Assembly: GCA_023251435.1 (NCBI GenBank)
Contig: JAHEYU010000020.1
Location: 39,404-77,168 of the forward strand
Direction of reading: 5' to 3'
From: Bacteroidota bacterium
GTDB lineage: Bacteria; Bacteroidota; Bacteroidia; Bacteroidales; Prolixibacteraceae
DNA: 37,765 bases
Positions within the stretch are counted from its first letter, which is position 1. Every line of letters begins with the position of its first letter. Positions 18,276 to 26,451 of this stretch are shown here, one piece after another. Under the pieces are notes generated by a model that searched no databases, was not told the DNA's origin, and saw nothing but the letters and a program-made list of their open reading frames with translations. The position numbers and the translations under genes are program-made.

Positions 18276-19199
18276 ATCCGAAAGTTTGACAAAAACATTC
18301 CTGCTTACTTTAAATGCTGTGCCATGCCGCACTCCTTTAGGAAAGACAATCTGATCGGAAACATCTTCCCAGTCAACCATGTTTTTTGAACGAACCGCAC
18401 CGTATTTGTGTTCGGTATATTTATCGAAATACACATATACGAAATCACCAACTTCCAATGCTGTTGGCCCTTCAGCCCAGTATTTTCCGGTGATTGGTTC
18501 AGAAACTTTCACGGGATATGGCCCCGAAGCCTTATCAGCAATGCTTATTCTGATGTTCTTTTCCGGTGGATTTGGATTTTCATTTTTCAGAAACATATAA
18601 AATTGATTATTCTTCGGGAAAATAGTCGCATCAATCACACTGAAATCCGGATTGAAAAACATTTCTGTTAGGCTGAACGATTGGAAATCTTTGGTTCTGG
18701 TGGAATACATGCGGTGATTCAAGCCTTTTTCGCGTTCAGAGGAGGCTACTTCTGAATGGCGGCCAGGAATGGTTGTTGCCCAGAAAATAATATATTCTTC
18801 GTTTGCAGGATCATAAGCCAGTTCGGGTGCCCAACTGTTTTTAGCGGTTGGCTCATGTTCCATTACCGGAATTCCTTTTTGTTCTGACCAGTTTATCAAG
18901 TCGGGCGACGAAGCGTATCCAATCTGCATGTCCCACCAGCCGCTTGTCCAAACCATGTGAAACAATCCGTCTTTTCCCTCAAGAATACACGGATCGCGCA
19001 TCAGTTTATCGTTGCCGACAGCCGGAGCAATATAGGATTTTCCCTCGTTTAGCGGAATCCATTTTAACCCATCGGTGCTATAGGCAAGGTGCAGACCATC
19101 CTGACCATTATCGACAAAATACGAAAACAGGTACACCTCTTTCTGTGCCGAAGCAGTCAGGGACAAGAAGCAAAGTATAATTGCGAAATATTTAATCAT
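18267..19199 (-). CDS. secreted glycoside hydrolase family 43-like protein
   Basis: 310 residues. The signal peptide MIKYFAIILCFLSLTASAQ ends with the AQ cleavage site common in this phylum. The rest reads as a five-bladed propeller of GH43/62/32-like repeats with alternating ST-x-DxxxW turns (YSTDGLKW, SSPDLINW, RSKNMVDW). Candidate catalytic residues: Asp in LMRDPCI, Asp in VIDATIF and Glu in AEGPTAL, the DP / ID / EGP pattern of GH43. Arabinofuranosidase and xylosidase activities are typical of the family, but substrate is not readable. It is not in a PUL: no susC/D is nearby. It converges on pgl. Confidence 0.75.
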   Translation of the reverse strand: MIKYFAIILCFLSLTASAQKEVYLFSYFVDNGQDGLHLAYSTDGLKWIPLNEGKSYIAPAVGNDKLMRDPCILEGKDGLFHMVWTSGWWDMQIGYASSPDLINWSEQKGIPVMEHEPTAKNSWAPELAYDPANEEYIIFWATTIPGRHSEVASSEREKGLNHRMYSTRTKDFQSFSLTEMFFNPDFSVIDATIFPKNNQFYMFLKNENPNPPEKNIRISIADKASGPYPVKVSEPITGKYWAEGPTALEVGDFVYVYFDKYTEHKYGAVRSKNMVDWEDVSDQIVFPKGVRHGTAFKVSRNVFVKLSDLR

Positions 19200-19303
19200 G
19201 TTTTTACTTTTACCGAGCCAAAGGCCATAAAACAGTAGTCAGTCAATCACTTTAAAGTGAGACCGAAGGTTGTATAAAACGTTGTGAGCAGCGTAACCTG
19301 GTA

Positions 19304-19714
19304 TTATTCCCCGGCTCTAACTTCCGCTAAAACATTGACGGCCATATCCAAACTAGGTTTGAAACGATTGGCCTTAAAAATGCCCGAAGTCATTTTTAAA
19401 AGGTCTTCGTGAATTGCCTCCAATGATTTAATGATTGTTGAACGAAATAATACTGCGCAAGGCTGGCAGTCGGATTGGTTTATTTCGAAGGTTTTGTGAT
19501 ACGCAATTTTGAGTTCCTCAATTGCTCTTTGATAGTCTTTGTTTAACCAATAAGTACGCGAAACATGCATCTTTTTATTGATAAAAGAAAGAGGTTTTGT
19601 ACAGATAATACCTCCAGTAGGACAGCTTTCCAGTTCAATGAACCCAGTTTTGTCTTTAAAATACACAGTCTCCCTTTCGAAAATTGTAAATAGCCCCATA
19701 ATCATCCCTTTCAT
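19304..19714 (-). CDS. hypothetical protein
   Basis: 136 residues, not recognised. No signal peptide or membrane segment. The C-terminal half is helical and amphipathic (RAIEELKIAYHKTFEIN..., FRSTIIKSLEAIHEDLLKM), with cysteines at SCPTGG, IICT and QSDCQPC. Three in-frame ATGs lie close together (19714, 19705, 19699). The third, which gives MGLFTIFERE, is preceded by AAAGGG and may be the real start. Like the PH-domain protein at 20539, the short form would begin with MGLF. It stands alone between gaps of about 100 and 215 bp. Confidence 0.6.
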   Translation of the reverse strand: MKGMIMGLFTIFERETVYFKDKTGFIELESCPTGGIICTKPLSFINKKMHVSRTYWLNKDYQRAIEELKIAYHKTFEINQSDCQPCAVLFRSTIIKSLEAIHEDLLKMTSGIFKANRFKPSLDMAVNVLAEVRAGE

Positions 19715-19929
19715 CTCTCTCTTGCTATAGGTTTAATAATCAATTCAAATAAACAAATTATTTTTCATATTTCATACAGACAAATAAATTTTGTTCATAC
19801 CTCTCTATTCTTCTTTTCAGTCATTTACGATATCAAAATCATACACCTATTTCAGGTAATCCTCTCTCATTGTACTAAAAACTTCGATGGCAACCGAATC
19901 TTAGTAATTTGATAAATTATTGTGCTGTT

Positions 19930-20517
19930 TTAGCAGCAATTCCAGAAAAGAACAACTTTGTTTTTCTTACGTGAATAGGCAATCATTCTTCCGTCTCCTT
20001 CATACAAATGATAAAAAAATCCAATCACATCCGGTTCGTTCATCAAAGTCTCGTACGATCCAACAACCAGAAAATCTTTGGTTTGCTTCAATATATCCGG
20101 AATAGGATTTCTGTAAAAATGCTTATCATCAAAAAATCCGGTAATCTTTAGTTGCAGGTATTGGTCATCTACAATTTTAAGGCTATCCGTTTTAGCGATA
20201 CTGTCCATCCTGTTTTTATAGTAATTATTTTCCTTCCAACCTTTTTCAGTATAAAACATATAACTGGGCTTTCCATTGTCAAACAAAGCCCACCCCGGAA
20301 ATTTCACCTGATAGATTTTATTTCTCTTCGGCGAAATGATCTCAAAAGTGATTGTATCCTTCAGATTAACCGGATTATAGAATAACTTAAAAGTATCCAA
20401 CTCATTGGTGTTCGAAAAGTGATGAGTTTGAACCACCGTAGCCCATTTCTGCGCTATTGACCTCTGTGAAAAGAATAATATTCCTATGAATAGAACACTT
20501 CCTATGAATGCTTTCAT
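19930..20517 (-). CDS. secreted hypothetical protein
   Basis: 195 residues with signal peptide MKAFIGSVLFIGILFFSQRSIAQ, probably cleaved after AQ. The mature part is rich in aromatic residues and beta-prone (WATVVQTHHFS..., YQVKFPGWALFDNG, VVGSYETLMNE, GFFYHLYEGDGRMIAYSR) and ends in NCC. No family is recognised. It probably lies in the periplasm or on the outer membrane. It follows the PH-domain gene by 21 bp on the same strand and could be co-transcribed with it. Confidence 0.65.
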   Translation of the reverse strand: MKAFIGSVLFIGILFFSQRSIAQKWATVVQTHHFSNTNELDTFKLFYNPVNLKDTITFEIISPKRNKIYQVKFPGWALFDNGKPSYMFYTEKGWKENNYYKNRMDSIAKTDSLKIVDDQYLQLKITGFFDDKHFYRNPIPDILKQTKDFLVVGSYETLMNEPDVIGFFYHLYEGDGRMIAYSRKKNKVVLFWNCC

Positions 20518-20538
20518 AAAGAATTCTAAAATATGCTT

Positions 20539-20919
20539 CTATTTCAAAACATGATGAGCCAGTACTTTTTGTACATCGTAAACATCGACCGATTTATTGA
20601 ATTTTTTGGTGATGCTCGGTACAGCTTCGCTTGAAACCCAGATTTTCAGTTCGGCATCCAGATCGAAGGTTCCGGCAGTTTCGATACTGAACCGCGAGAT
20701 GCTTTTGTAAGCTACCGACATAAACTCGGTTTTGCTTCCGGTGATGCCTTGTTTATCGACCAAAATCAGTCGCTTCGAAGTGAAAATAAAAGTGTCGCGA
20801 ATGAGTTTGAACCCAAGTTCCAATTCTTCGCCTTCAGTTAATAACTTGCCATATTCGCGTCTTAATTCTTCCTGACTAATAACGCCTGCGTTTCCCATTA
20901 ATGCTGAAAATAGTCCCAT
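20539..20919 (-). CDS. bacterial PH-domain protein (YvbH-like)
   Basis: 126 residues. The core, LLTEGEELELGFKLIRDTFIFTSKRLILVDKQGITG, is the strand pattern of the bacterial Pleckstrin-homology family (PF08000-type). A conserved YKSISRFSIETAG strand follows, then DLDAELKIWVSS, and a final helix. There is no signal peptide or membrane segment. The cellular role of the family is not established. It lies 33 bp downstream of the beta-barrel-like gene and 21 bp before the secreted hypothetical, so these - strand genes may share a transcript. Confidence 0.85.
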   Translation of the reverse strand: MGLFSALMGNAGVISQEELRREYGKLLTEGEELELGFKLIRDTFIFTSKRLILVDKQGITGSKTEFMSVAYKSISRFSIETAGTFDLDAELKIWVSSEAVPSITKKFNKSVDVYDVQKVLAHHVLK

Positions 20920-20952
20920 AATGTTTGTATTAATCTGTAAATATGAAATTTG

Positions 20953-22236
20953 CTAAAATTTAAAACCTACAAGCAAAGTCGAATAATTGCTTTTATACTC
21001 TTTCACAAAATGAGCTGAGTGCACCACAGTTTCATAAGTAGCACGCTGGTTCCCATCAACAATAAGTAGATTTTTATGCGATTGAAACCTGATATTTGCA
21101 AATATTGAAAACTTGGGAGCAATTTTGTAATTAAGTCCGGCCTCACCAAACCAACCACCTTTTTGGACCGGATGAATCCTCAAACCTTTGTCCTGATCGA
21201 CGGTTACTGTTGAATTATAAACGAAGCTTATTTCTTTCCCGATTGAAATGGAAGGTGAAAGTTTACCTCTTCCAAGCTCATATTTTAATAACAAAGGAAT
21301 GCCAATGGTTTTGGTATTAATTTCGATAATTGTATCGTTATAGTTTTGCGCGGAAGTAAACTTCTGACGATAATCAATGCCATTCGAAATAACTTCCATC
21401 TGAAATGAAAGCTTCTCGCTGATCAAAGGCATCGGAACATTCAGGAAAATACCAATTGGAAAAGTGGCAAAAGTATTGGACACAATGGTTGACTTTTCTT
21501 CTAAAGTGTACATTCCTTTTACCGATGGCAAAAATGAAATCTGGGCCATCTGAACACCCGAAAACAACCCAAACCTGGGCTTGTACTTATTCAAATCTCG
21601 CTCATAATTAATGCAATCGTTTCCTTTACATACTTCATTTATATAGTCTTTGGTAACTGCTGACAACGATTTTTGATCGTATTCAACACCCTCTATCCTA
21701 TCGAGTATCTTTTCAGAATCGCTGAAAACCGAATACAAAGTATCTCTGAAAATTTTGTTGTGCAGTATGTAGGTAGGGCTGTACAAAGTCGCCACATTTT
21801 CATCGTGTTTATAATGAAGAGGCACTTCTGCATTGGCTAAACCAATCATCTCTCCATCGTTTTTCTGAATATAAAAAGCCATATTCTTACTCTTTCGGTG
21901 ATGATAAAGATTTACTTTCCCCTTAATCAACACATCGATAAAAACGTACTTATTCCGGCCTTTCACTTCAACTTGTTTCGAAACGTAATATTTGTCGTCA
22001 TCCATTCTGTATGACTTTATTTCTTCAGGCAGGTAATTTACAACCTTGTCGCTGTTTGTGGCTCTAAAAACACAAATTTTTGAATTTCGATACCCTCCCC
22101 GATCGTTAATCTTGCCAAACAATGTATCGTTGCTGTGTGTAATTACATACCCTTGCTTAAAATTAAGCTGCCCATTTACCACCAGCGATAATGAAACTGT
22201 TGTCAGCAGAAATATTGATTTCAGAAAATGTCTCAT
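20953..22236 (-). CDS. outer-membrane beta-barrel-like protein, unknown function
   Basis: 427 residues. The signal peptide MRHFLKSIFLLTTVSLSLVVNG is followed by QLNFKQGYVITHSNDTLFGKI, an N-terminal soluble region with pairs of short strands. From about residue 215 the sequence becomes alternating-residue beta strands (FGLFSGVQMAQISFLP, SFQMEVISNGIDYRQ, IPLLLKYELGRG, PSISIGKEISFVYN, GEAGLNYKIAPKFSIFANI). It ends in LLVGFKF, a terminal aromatic as in barrel proteins. Function unknown. Its ATG overlaps the stop of a 42-aa ORF (22233-22361) by 4 bp. Confidence 0.75.
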   Translation of the reverse strand: MRHFLKSIFLLTTVSLSLVVNGQLNFKQGYVITHSNDTLFGKINDRGGYRNSKICVFRATNSDKVVNYLPEEIKSYRMDDDKYYVSKQVEVKGRNKYVFIDVLIKGKVNLYHHRKSKNMAFYIQKNDGEMIGLANAEVPLHYKHDENVATLYSPTYILHNKIFRDTLYSVFSDSEKILDRIEGVEYDQKSLSAVTKDYINEVCKGNDCINYERDLNKYKPRFGLFSGVQMAQISFLPSVKGMYTLEEKSTIVSNTFATFPIGIFLNVPMPLISEKLSFQMEVISNGIDYRQKFTSAQNYNDTIIEINTKTIGIPLLLKYELGRGKLSPSISIGKEISFVYNSTVTVDQDKGLRIHPVQKGGWFGEAGLNYKIAPKFSIFANIRFQSHKNLLIVDGNQRATYETVVHSAHFVKEYKSNYSTLLVGFKF

Positions 22237-22361
22237 ATTCGGTCAATTATAAAAATAATTTGAATGTTGGAAGAAACAAACGGTTGGAGCAAATCGGTTT
22301 TGAGTTGCGCGAGACAGAAAACAGGAATCAGAAAAGCCGAAATAATCAGAATTCTTTTCAT
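22233..22361 (-). CDS. 42-aa secreted peptide ORF or truncated gene remnant
   Basis: The frame from ATG 22361 to TGA 22233 encodes MKRILIISAFLIPVFCLAQ, a textbook signal peptide with an AQ site, then a 23-residue tail rich in Ile and Phe. Its TGA overlaps the ATG of the barrel-like gene (ATGA). It may be a leader peptide coupled to the barrel gene, a small exported peptide, or the 5' stub of a gene cut by a deletion. The signal peptide is convincing; translation is not shown. Confidence 0.4.
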   Translation of the reverse strand: MKRILIISAFLIPVFCLAQLKTDLLQPFVSSNIQIIFIIDRI

Positions 22362-22491
22362 GGGTTTGGTTTAGGCAGGTTTTAAAAGCAATTGACTAAT
22401 TGAAGTTTTGCTTTGCAATTACAAATTTTAAGTATGAGCTACAACTCCATTCAATAAGAATTTCTATTTCAAATTATTAGACGGTGTTCGC

Positions 22492-22884
22492 TTATTTATT
22501 TATCAGAAATACTTCAATTCGTTCCTTTATTTTTAGTGCCTCCTGATGATAAATATCAGCTTCTTCAATACTAGGCTTCCCATGAGGCATTAACCCCAAA
22601 TCACCAGGATAGCGGGCTTCAATATAAACTGTATCAAGTTCTGCAAGAATATTTTCGTTAAATCCTGAAATTACAGGAACTATTTTCGAATACAAACTTT
22701 CAAGGTGATGGGTTTTGAGATTACCTAAATTGAACTCTTCAACAACAGCTTTAAAAGATTTTTCAATTGCTTGTTGTGCATGAAAAGCAACCATGTTGGT
22801 AATTTCTTCTCTTCCACGCATGACCTCCATGGCAATCAAATCATCATTTGCCGCGTTAAGCCACTCCCTTGTTATTGTTTTCAT
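22492..22884 (-). CDS. HEPN-domain protein
   Basis: 130 residues from ATG 22884; a TTG at 22893 is less likely. All-helical. The HEPN core is visible as EWLNAANDDLIAMEVM, then VAFHAQQAIEKSFKAVVEEF and THHLESLYSKI, with the ARYPGDLG turn at about 92-99. A strict RX4-6H RNase motif is not seen; the only R...H in the right place has nine residues between (RYPGDLGLMPH). HEPN proteins paired with MNT proteins often form toxin-antitoxin modules. Its start overlaps the MNT gene by 29 bp, which implies translational coupling and a complex of the two. Confidence 0.85.
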   Translation of the reverse strand: MKTITREWLNAANDDLIAMEVMRGREEITNMVAFHAQQAIEKSFKAVVEEFNLGNLKTHHLESLYSKIVPVISGFNENILAELDTVYIEARYPGDLGLMPHGKPSIEEADIYHQEALKIKERIEVFLINK

Positions 22885-23209
22885 AAAGTACAATTCCCTT
22901 GTTAATGATTTCCTTTGAAAATATACTATTTAATTCAAGAAATCTTTCGTAACTAGCTTTTGTATAAACTATTAAGTCAATAGGAACGATTTTTCGGAAA
23001 GCTTTAATGAATTGATTATAATGCAAATATAAATCCATTTTTTCGCGATGAGTAGCTGGAGATGTCTCTAGAGGAGCTACAATCATTAAATCAATATCGC
23101 TATCAGCTGAAGGATTTCCATAAGCATGAGACCCAAACAGAATTATCCGTTCAACACCTTGTCGTTTAAATATTTCTGTTATTTCTGAAATAATCTTCTG
23201 AGTTTCCAT
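22856..23209 (-). CDS. MNT-type nucleotidyltransferase-domain protein
   Basis: 117 residues from ATG 23209; a longer reading starts at a TTG. The minimal nucleotidyltransferase signature is complete: GSHAYGNPSADSDIDL fits GSx10DxD, with both Asp as metal ligands, and a third acidic residue lies in VPIDLIVY. In characterised pairs the MNT protein AMPylates or masks the HEPN partner. It comes first in the pair and overlaps the HEPN gene. Cytoplasmic. The toxin-antitoxin role is inferred from family and arrangement. Confidence 0.88.
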   Translation of the reverse strand: METQKIISEITEIFKRQGVERIILFGSHAYGNPSADSDIDLMIVAPLETSPATHREKMDLYLHYNQFIKAFRKIVPIDLIVYTKASYERFLELNSIFSKEIINKGIVLYENNNKGVA

Positions 23210-23260
23210 GCCAAAGTTGAATTTACACAAATCTAAAGAAAATTGTTATAATTCCTTTTT

Positions 23261-23293
23261 ACTCTGGGGGCAACTTTGAGTCGCCCCCAGAGT
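23261..23293. repeat. REP-like palindrome with conserved core, copy 1
   Basis: ACTCTGGGGGC (23261-23271) and GCCCCCAGAGT (23283-23293) form a perfect 11-bp stem around AACTTTGAGTC. It starts 11 bp past the stop of the - strand oxidoreductase. No U-tract follows in either direction, so it is not a standard terminator. It shares the ACTTTGA(A)GTCGCCC core, but not the arms, with the palindrome at 25618. Confidence 0.7.
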
Positions 23294-23304
23294 TTATTGA
23301 ATCA

Positions 23305-24624
23305 CTATACTTTAGGCAACGACCAAGGAGCGCGGTATTCGGCTTTGGTTAGTGCGTTGGCTTCGGGGTCGTTCAGGAATTCCTGTTTATCGCCATCCCA
23401 AACAATTTTCCGGCCTAAACGGTAAGCGATGTTTCCCATGTGCGAGAAACGGGCAATGTGAGCGCCAATTTCAATGTCGCAATTGGGCTTATTGCGGGTT
23501 TTTATGCAATCGAGGAAATTGGCGACATGCAAATCGAGTCCTTTTCCGGTACCTTTTTGAATAGGCAAATCAACAAAACCTTCTTTTGCGCTGGTACTTT
23601 TGGTTTCGGCCATTACTTCCCATCCGCCACGATCAACCACAAGGGTTCCGTACTCGCCAATAAAAGCAACACCATGCGGGCGACGTTTAAATTGCGCCCC
23701 ATCAATGCCAATGGTGTGATCCCACAGAATACCAAAATCACCGAAATCGTACATCGACATCTGTGTGTCGGGTGTTTCCATTGCATCAGTCGGGAAAGCA
23801 TATTTTCCGCCTGAAGAACTCACCGACTTCGGAACATACTGGTTCATTCCAAACAGTGCATAATCGAGCAGATGAACTCCCCAATCGGCCATTACACCGC
23901 CGGCATAATCCCAGTACCAGCGAAACGAAGCATGAAACCTGTTTTGGTTGAAGGGACGCAACGGGCGCGGACCGAGCCACATGTCGTAATCGACTCCGGC
24001 AGGTGCAGAGCCATCAGGCACAACCGGAATCGACCGTTTCCAGCCAACATACGACCATGCACGAACCGAGCGTACGCGCCCAAGATTACCGGCCTGAATA
24101 TATTTAACGGCATCGAGCCAGTGCGGATCGCTGCGTTGCCATTGACCTACCTGAACTACGGTTTTGTAACGGTTAGTGGCTTTTACCATCAGGTTACATT
24201 CTTCGATGGTGTAGCCAAGCGGTTTCTCGCAATACACGTCTTTGCCCGCTTCGGCAGCATAAATCATCGGGATACAATGCCAGTGGTCGGGTGTCCCGAT
24301 AATTACGGCATCAATATCTTTCTGTTCAAGCACTTTTCTGAAATCGCCATAAAGTGCAGGTTTCTTCCCGGTAAGTTTTTCAAATTCGGCCGCACGTTTA
24401 TTCAGCACATTTTGGTCAACATCGCACAAGGCAGCACATTCCACATTGGGCTGTTTCATAAAGGAGACCAGATTTGTCCATCCCTGATTATTACAACCAA
24501 TAAGTGCCACCACTATTTTTTCGTTGGCTCCAACACATCCGGCATTCATGATGGTTGGGAAAACACTTATGGCAGCGGCTACCGAAGCCGATTGTTTTAT
24601 AAAAGTTCTGCGATCGTTGGTCAT
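23305..24624 (-). CDS. exported Gfo/Idh/MocA-family oxidoreductase
   Basis: 439 residues. The N-terminus MTNDRRTFIKQSASVAAAIS has a twin-arginine motif (DRRTFIK); NAGC at 27-30 could be a lipobox. The Rossmann fold starts at KIVVALIGCNNQGW. The catalytic EKP is at 133-135, preceded by TPDHWHC. The C-terminal part carries the sugar-binding sheet (WDYAGGVMADWGVHLLDYALFG). The family uses tightly bound NAD(P) on sugars and cyclitols; export with cofactor fits a TAT substrate. It diverges from the creatininase-like gene across 218 bp and may share regulation with it. Confidence 0.9.
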   Translation of the reverse strand: MTNDRRTFIKQSASVAAAISVFPTIMNAGCVGANEKIVVALIGCNNQGWTNLVSFMKQPNVECAALCDVDQNVLNKRAAEFEKLTGKKPALYGDFRKVLEQKDIDAVIIGTPDHWHCIPMIYAAEAGKDVYCEKPLGYTIEECNLMVKATNRYKTVVQVGQWQRSDPHWLDAVKYIQAGNLGRVRSVRAWSYVGWKRSIPVVPDGSAPAGVDYDMWLGPRPLRPFNQNRFHASFRWYWDYAGGVMADWGVHLLDYALFGMNQYVPKSVSSSGGKYAFPTDAMETPDTQMSMYDFGDFGILWDHTIGIDGAQFKRRPHGVAFIGEYGTLVVDRGGWEVMAETKSTSAKEGFVDLPIQKGTGKGLDLHVANFLDCIKTRNKPNCDIEIGAHIARFSHMGNIAYRLGRKIVWDGDKQEFLNDPEANALTKAEYRAPWSLPKV

Positions 24625-24842
24625 AATTATTTGGTTATTGGTTTATTAATTCTTTCTCCGAATATGGTTATTATTTCTACATTTAGAGTCTCTGAAATTT
24701 GCCCTAAAGGTAACCATCCAAGGCAAAAGTAAAAAGTTAAAAACCAGTATCTGCCAATATTTTATTGATATTTTTCTGATTATGCACTCGATTGCACAGT
24801 TTCAGACGATTATAGATATTTCAGGAACTAAAAAAAACAATT

Positions 24843-25604
24843 ATGAGACCATACATTTTAGCCGAAACCAACTGGAAAAACGTAAAAGACGAACAATATC
24901 AGCTCGTTGTATTGCCCTGGGGAGCAACAGAAGCGCACAATTACCACCTTCCATATTCAACCGATAACGTAGAAGCCGAAGCCATTGCCGCCGAATCGGC
25001 CCGAATCGCCTGGAAAAAAGGGAGCAAAGTAATCGTGCTGCCGGCCATTCCGTTTGGCGTAAATACAGGCCAGTTTGATGTTCAGCTAAATATGAACATG
25101 AATCCTTCCACGCAGTTCGCCATCCTGAACGATGTGATTGAAACACTGAACCGGCAGGGAATTTATAAACTTGTGATACTGAACAGCCACGGCGGAAACG
25201 ACTTCAGGCAAATGCTGCGCGAACTGGGACTAAAATACCCGATGATGTTTTTATCGGAAGTTAACTGGTACAAGGTGAAGGATGCCAATACCATTTTTGA
25301 AGATCTGGGCGAACATGCCGGAGAAGTAGAAACCAGCCTGATGCTTTACCTGAAACCGGAATGGGTATTGCCGATTTCGGAAGCGGGCGACGGCGCTGCA
25401 AAAAAATACCGGTTTAAAGCCATGCACGAAGGATGGGGATGGGCTGAGCGCCGCTGGACTGCTGTAACAAAAGACACTGGCATTGGCGATCCGGCCAAAG
25501 CAACCGTTGAAAAAGGAGAACAGTTTTTCAAATTGCTGACTGAAAAAATCGGAACGTTTTTGTTTGACGTGGCAACCACCAACCGGGAAAATTTTTACGA
25601 ATAA
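24843..25604 (+). CDS. creatininase-family metal-dependent amidohydrolase
   Basis: 253 residues, normal family length. The metal-ligand pattern is complete: E30 and H32 in PWGATEAHNYHLPYSTD, D41 at its end, H116 in NSHGGND, and an acidic cluster in GEHAGEVETS (157-165). Cytoplasmic, with no signal peptide. Despite the name, the family includes enzymes that act on cyclic amides and on sugar derivatives. Its place beside sugar kinase, transporter, isomerase and oxidoreductase genes suggests a sugar-derived substrate rather than creatinine; that is inference. It is followed 13 bp after its stop by the second REP-like palindrome. Confidence 0.88.
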   Translation: MRPYILAETNWKNVKDEQYQLVVLPWGATEAHNYHLPYSTDNVEAEAIAAESARIAWKKGSKVIVLPAIPFGVNTGQFDVQLNMNMNPSTQFAILNDVIETLNRQGIYKLVILNSHGGNDFRQMLRELGLKYPMMFLSEVNWYKVKDANTIFEDLGEHAGEVETSLMLYLKPEWVLPISEAGDGAAKKYRFKAMHEGWGWAERRWTAVTKDTGIGDPAKATVEKGEQFFKLLTEKIGTFLFDVATTNRENFYE

Positions 25605-25617
25605 TATTTCTTTCTAA

Positions 25618-25657
25618 CAAGCCCGTAGGGTGACTTTGAAGTCGCCCTACGGGCTTG
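25618..25657. repeat. REP-like palindrome with conserved core, copy 2
   Basis: CAAGCCCGTAGGG (25618-25630) pairs perfectly with CCCTACGGGCTTG (25645-25657). Inside, a T-G wobble and GACT/AGTC continue the stem to a TTGA loop, about 18 bp in all. It lies between the + strand creatininase stop and the - strand SIS gene stop. Neither side has a U-tract. The core matches copy 1 while the arms are different but self-complementary. Confidence 0.75.
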
Positions 25658-25678
25658 CTTGTACCCAAATTCTGGTTT

Positions 25679-26440
25679 TCAAACTCCGGCAATCCGCTTT
25701 TTATATACATCGAGACATTCGGTTAAACGATCTTTGGCGGTGGTATCGCCCGGCACGTTGTGCGAAGGATGAATGTAAAGGGTTACTCCGCGCTCGGCCA
25801 GTATTTCGGCCACGGTAGTTACTGTCATCCAAACTGCGGTAATGAATCCCATCGTGGAAACCGGCCCAATTTTATCGACATGGTTTTTCAACGGAACACT
25901 GGCATCCTGAATCGGAACGCAGGTGTCAACAACCACATCGGCGATTTCAAAAATATTTTTTTCGCTCGAATGTCTCGACTTTTTACCTTCAGCTTCGCCA
26001 GCCGATCCAAAAACGATCAGTTTATTCCCCATTTCCTTTACTTTCAGGGCAATATCAATGTTTACTGCATTAATTCCGGTGTGCGAAAAAAGCCAGAAAC
26101 AATCGTCTTTGTGAAACGTGTATCCTTTCATGATTTCAGTTCCGTAACCTTCAACCCTTTCAAGAAATACAAAGTTGTGCACACTCATGCCGCCCATAAT
26201 ATTGGTAAAAAAGGTAAGGGGCAGTTCGCACATCGGGTGAAAACCTACAAATCCACCAATTCGCGGATACATTTCTTCGATAGGCAAAGTAGCATGACCA
26301 CAGCCAAAAGTATGTACCCATCGTTCTTTAGCGATGGTGTCGGCCATTATTTCAGCCGCTTTCTGAATATTTTCCATTTGTGTGGATTCAATTTTATCCA
26401 TGATTCCACGAGCATTATTCAACCATTCTTTTGCTAACAT
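25679..26440 (-). CDS. SIS-domain sugar isomerase-like protein
   Basis: 253 residues. The SIS fold is seen in VHTFGCGHATLPIEEMYPR (phosphosugar loop, 42-60), the central HKDDCFWLFSHTGINAVNIDIALKVKEMGNKLIVFGS, and the C-terminal GPVSTMGFITAVWMTVTTVAEIL. The N-terminal helical cap is as in the SIS_2 / UPF0309 group, related to MurQ-type etherases and phosphoheptose isomerases. It binds a phosphosugar in the cytoplasm. It is last in the operon ROK kinase - MFS - SIS, 11 bp after the MFS stop. The likely order is uptake, phosphorylation, then isomerisation or etherase reaction; the sugar is unknown. Confidence 0.87.
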   Translation of the reverse strand: MLAKEWLNNARGIMDKIESTQMENIQKAAEIMADTIAKERWVHTFGCGHATLPIEEMYPRIGGFVGFHPMCELPLTFFTNIMGGMSVHNFVFLERVEGYGTEIMKGYTFHKDDCFWLFSHTGINAVNIDIALKVKEMGNKLIVFGSAGEAEGKKSRHSSEKNIFEIADVVVDTCVPIQDASVPLKNHVDKIGPVSTMGFITAVWMTVTTVAEILAERGVTLYIHPSHNVPGDTTAKDRLTECLDVYKKRIAGV

Positions 26441-26451
26441 AGTTCTGTTTT

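Noticed and set aside
18267-19199. Part of a polysaccharide utilisation locus
   Set aside because: No susC/susD pair, regulator or second glycosidase is nearby; pgl and small hypotheticals surround it.
23872-24732. 286-residue frame on +
   Set aside because: It is antisense to the clearly coding oxidoreductase gene and has no recognisable domain.
25618-25657. Rho-independent terminator
   Set aside because: The stem is excellent but neither side carries a U-tract. I list it as a REP-like palindrome instead.
25760-26437. 225-residue frame on +
   Set aside because: Antisense shadow of the SIS-domain gene.
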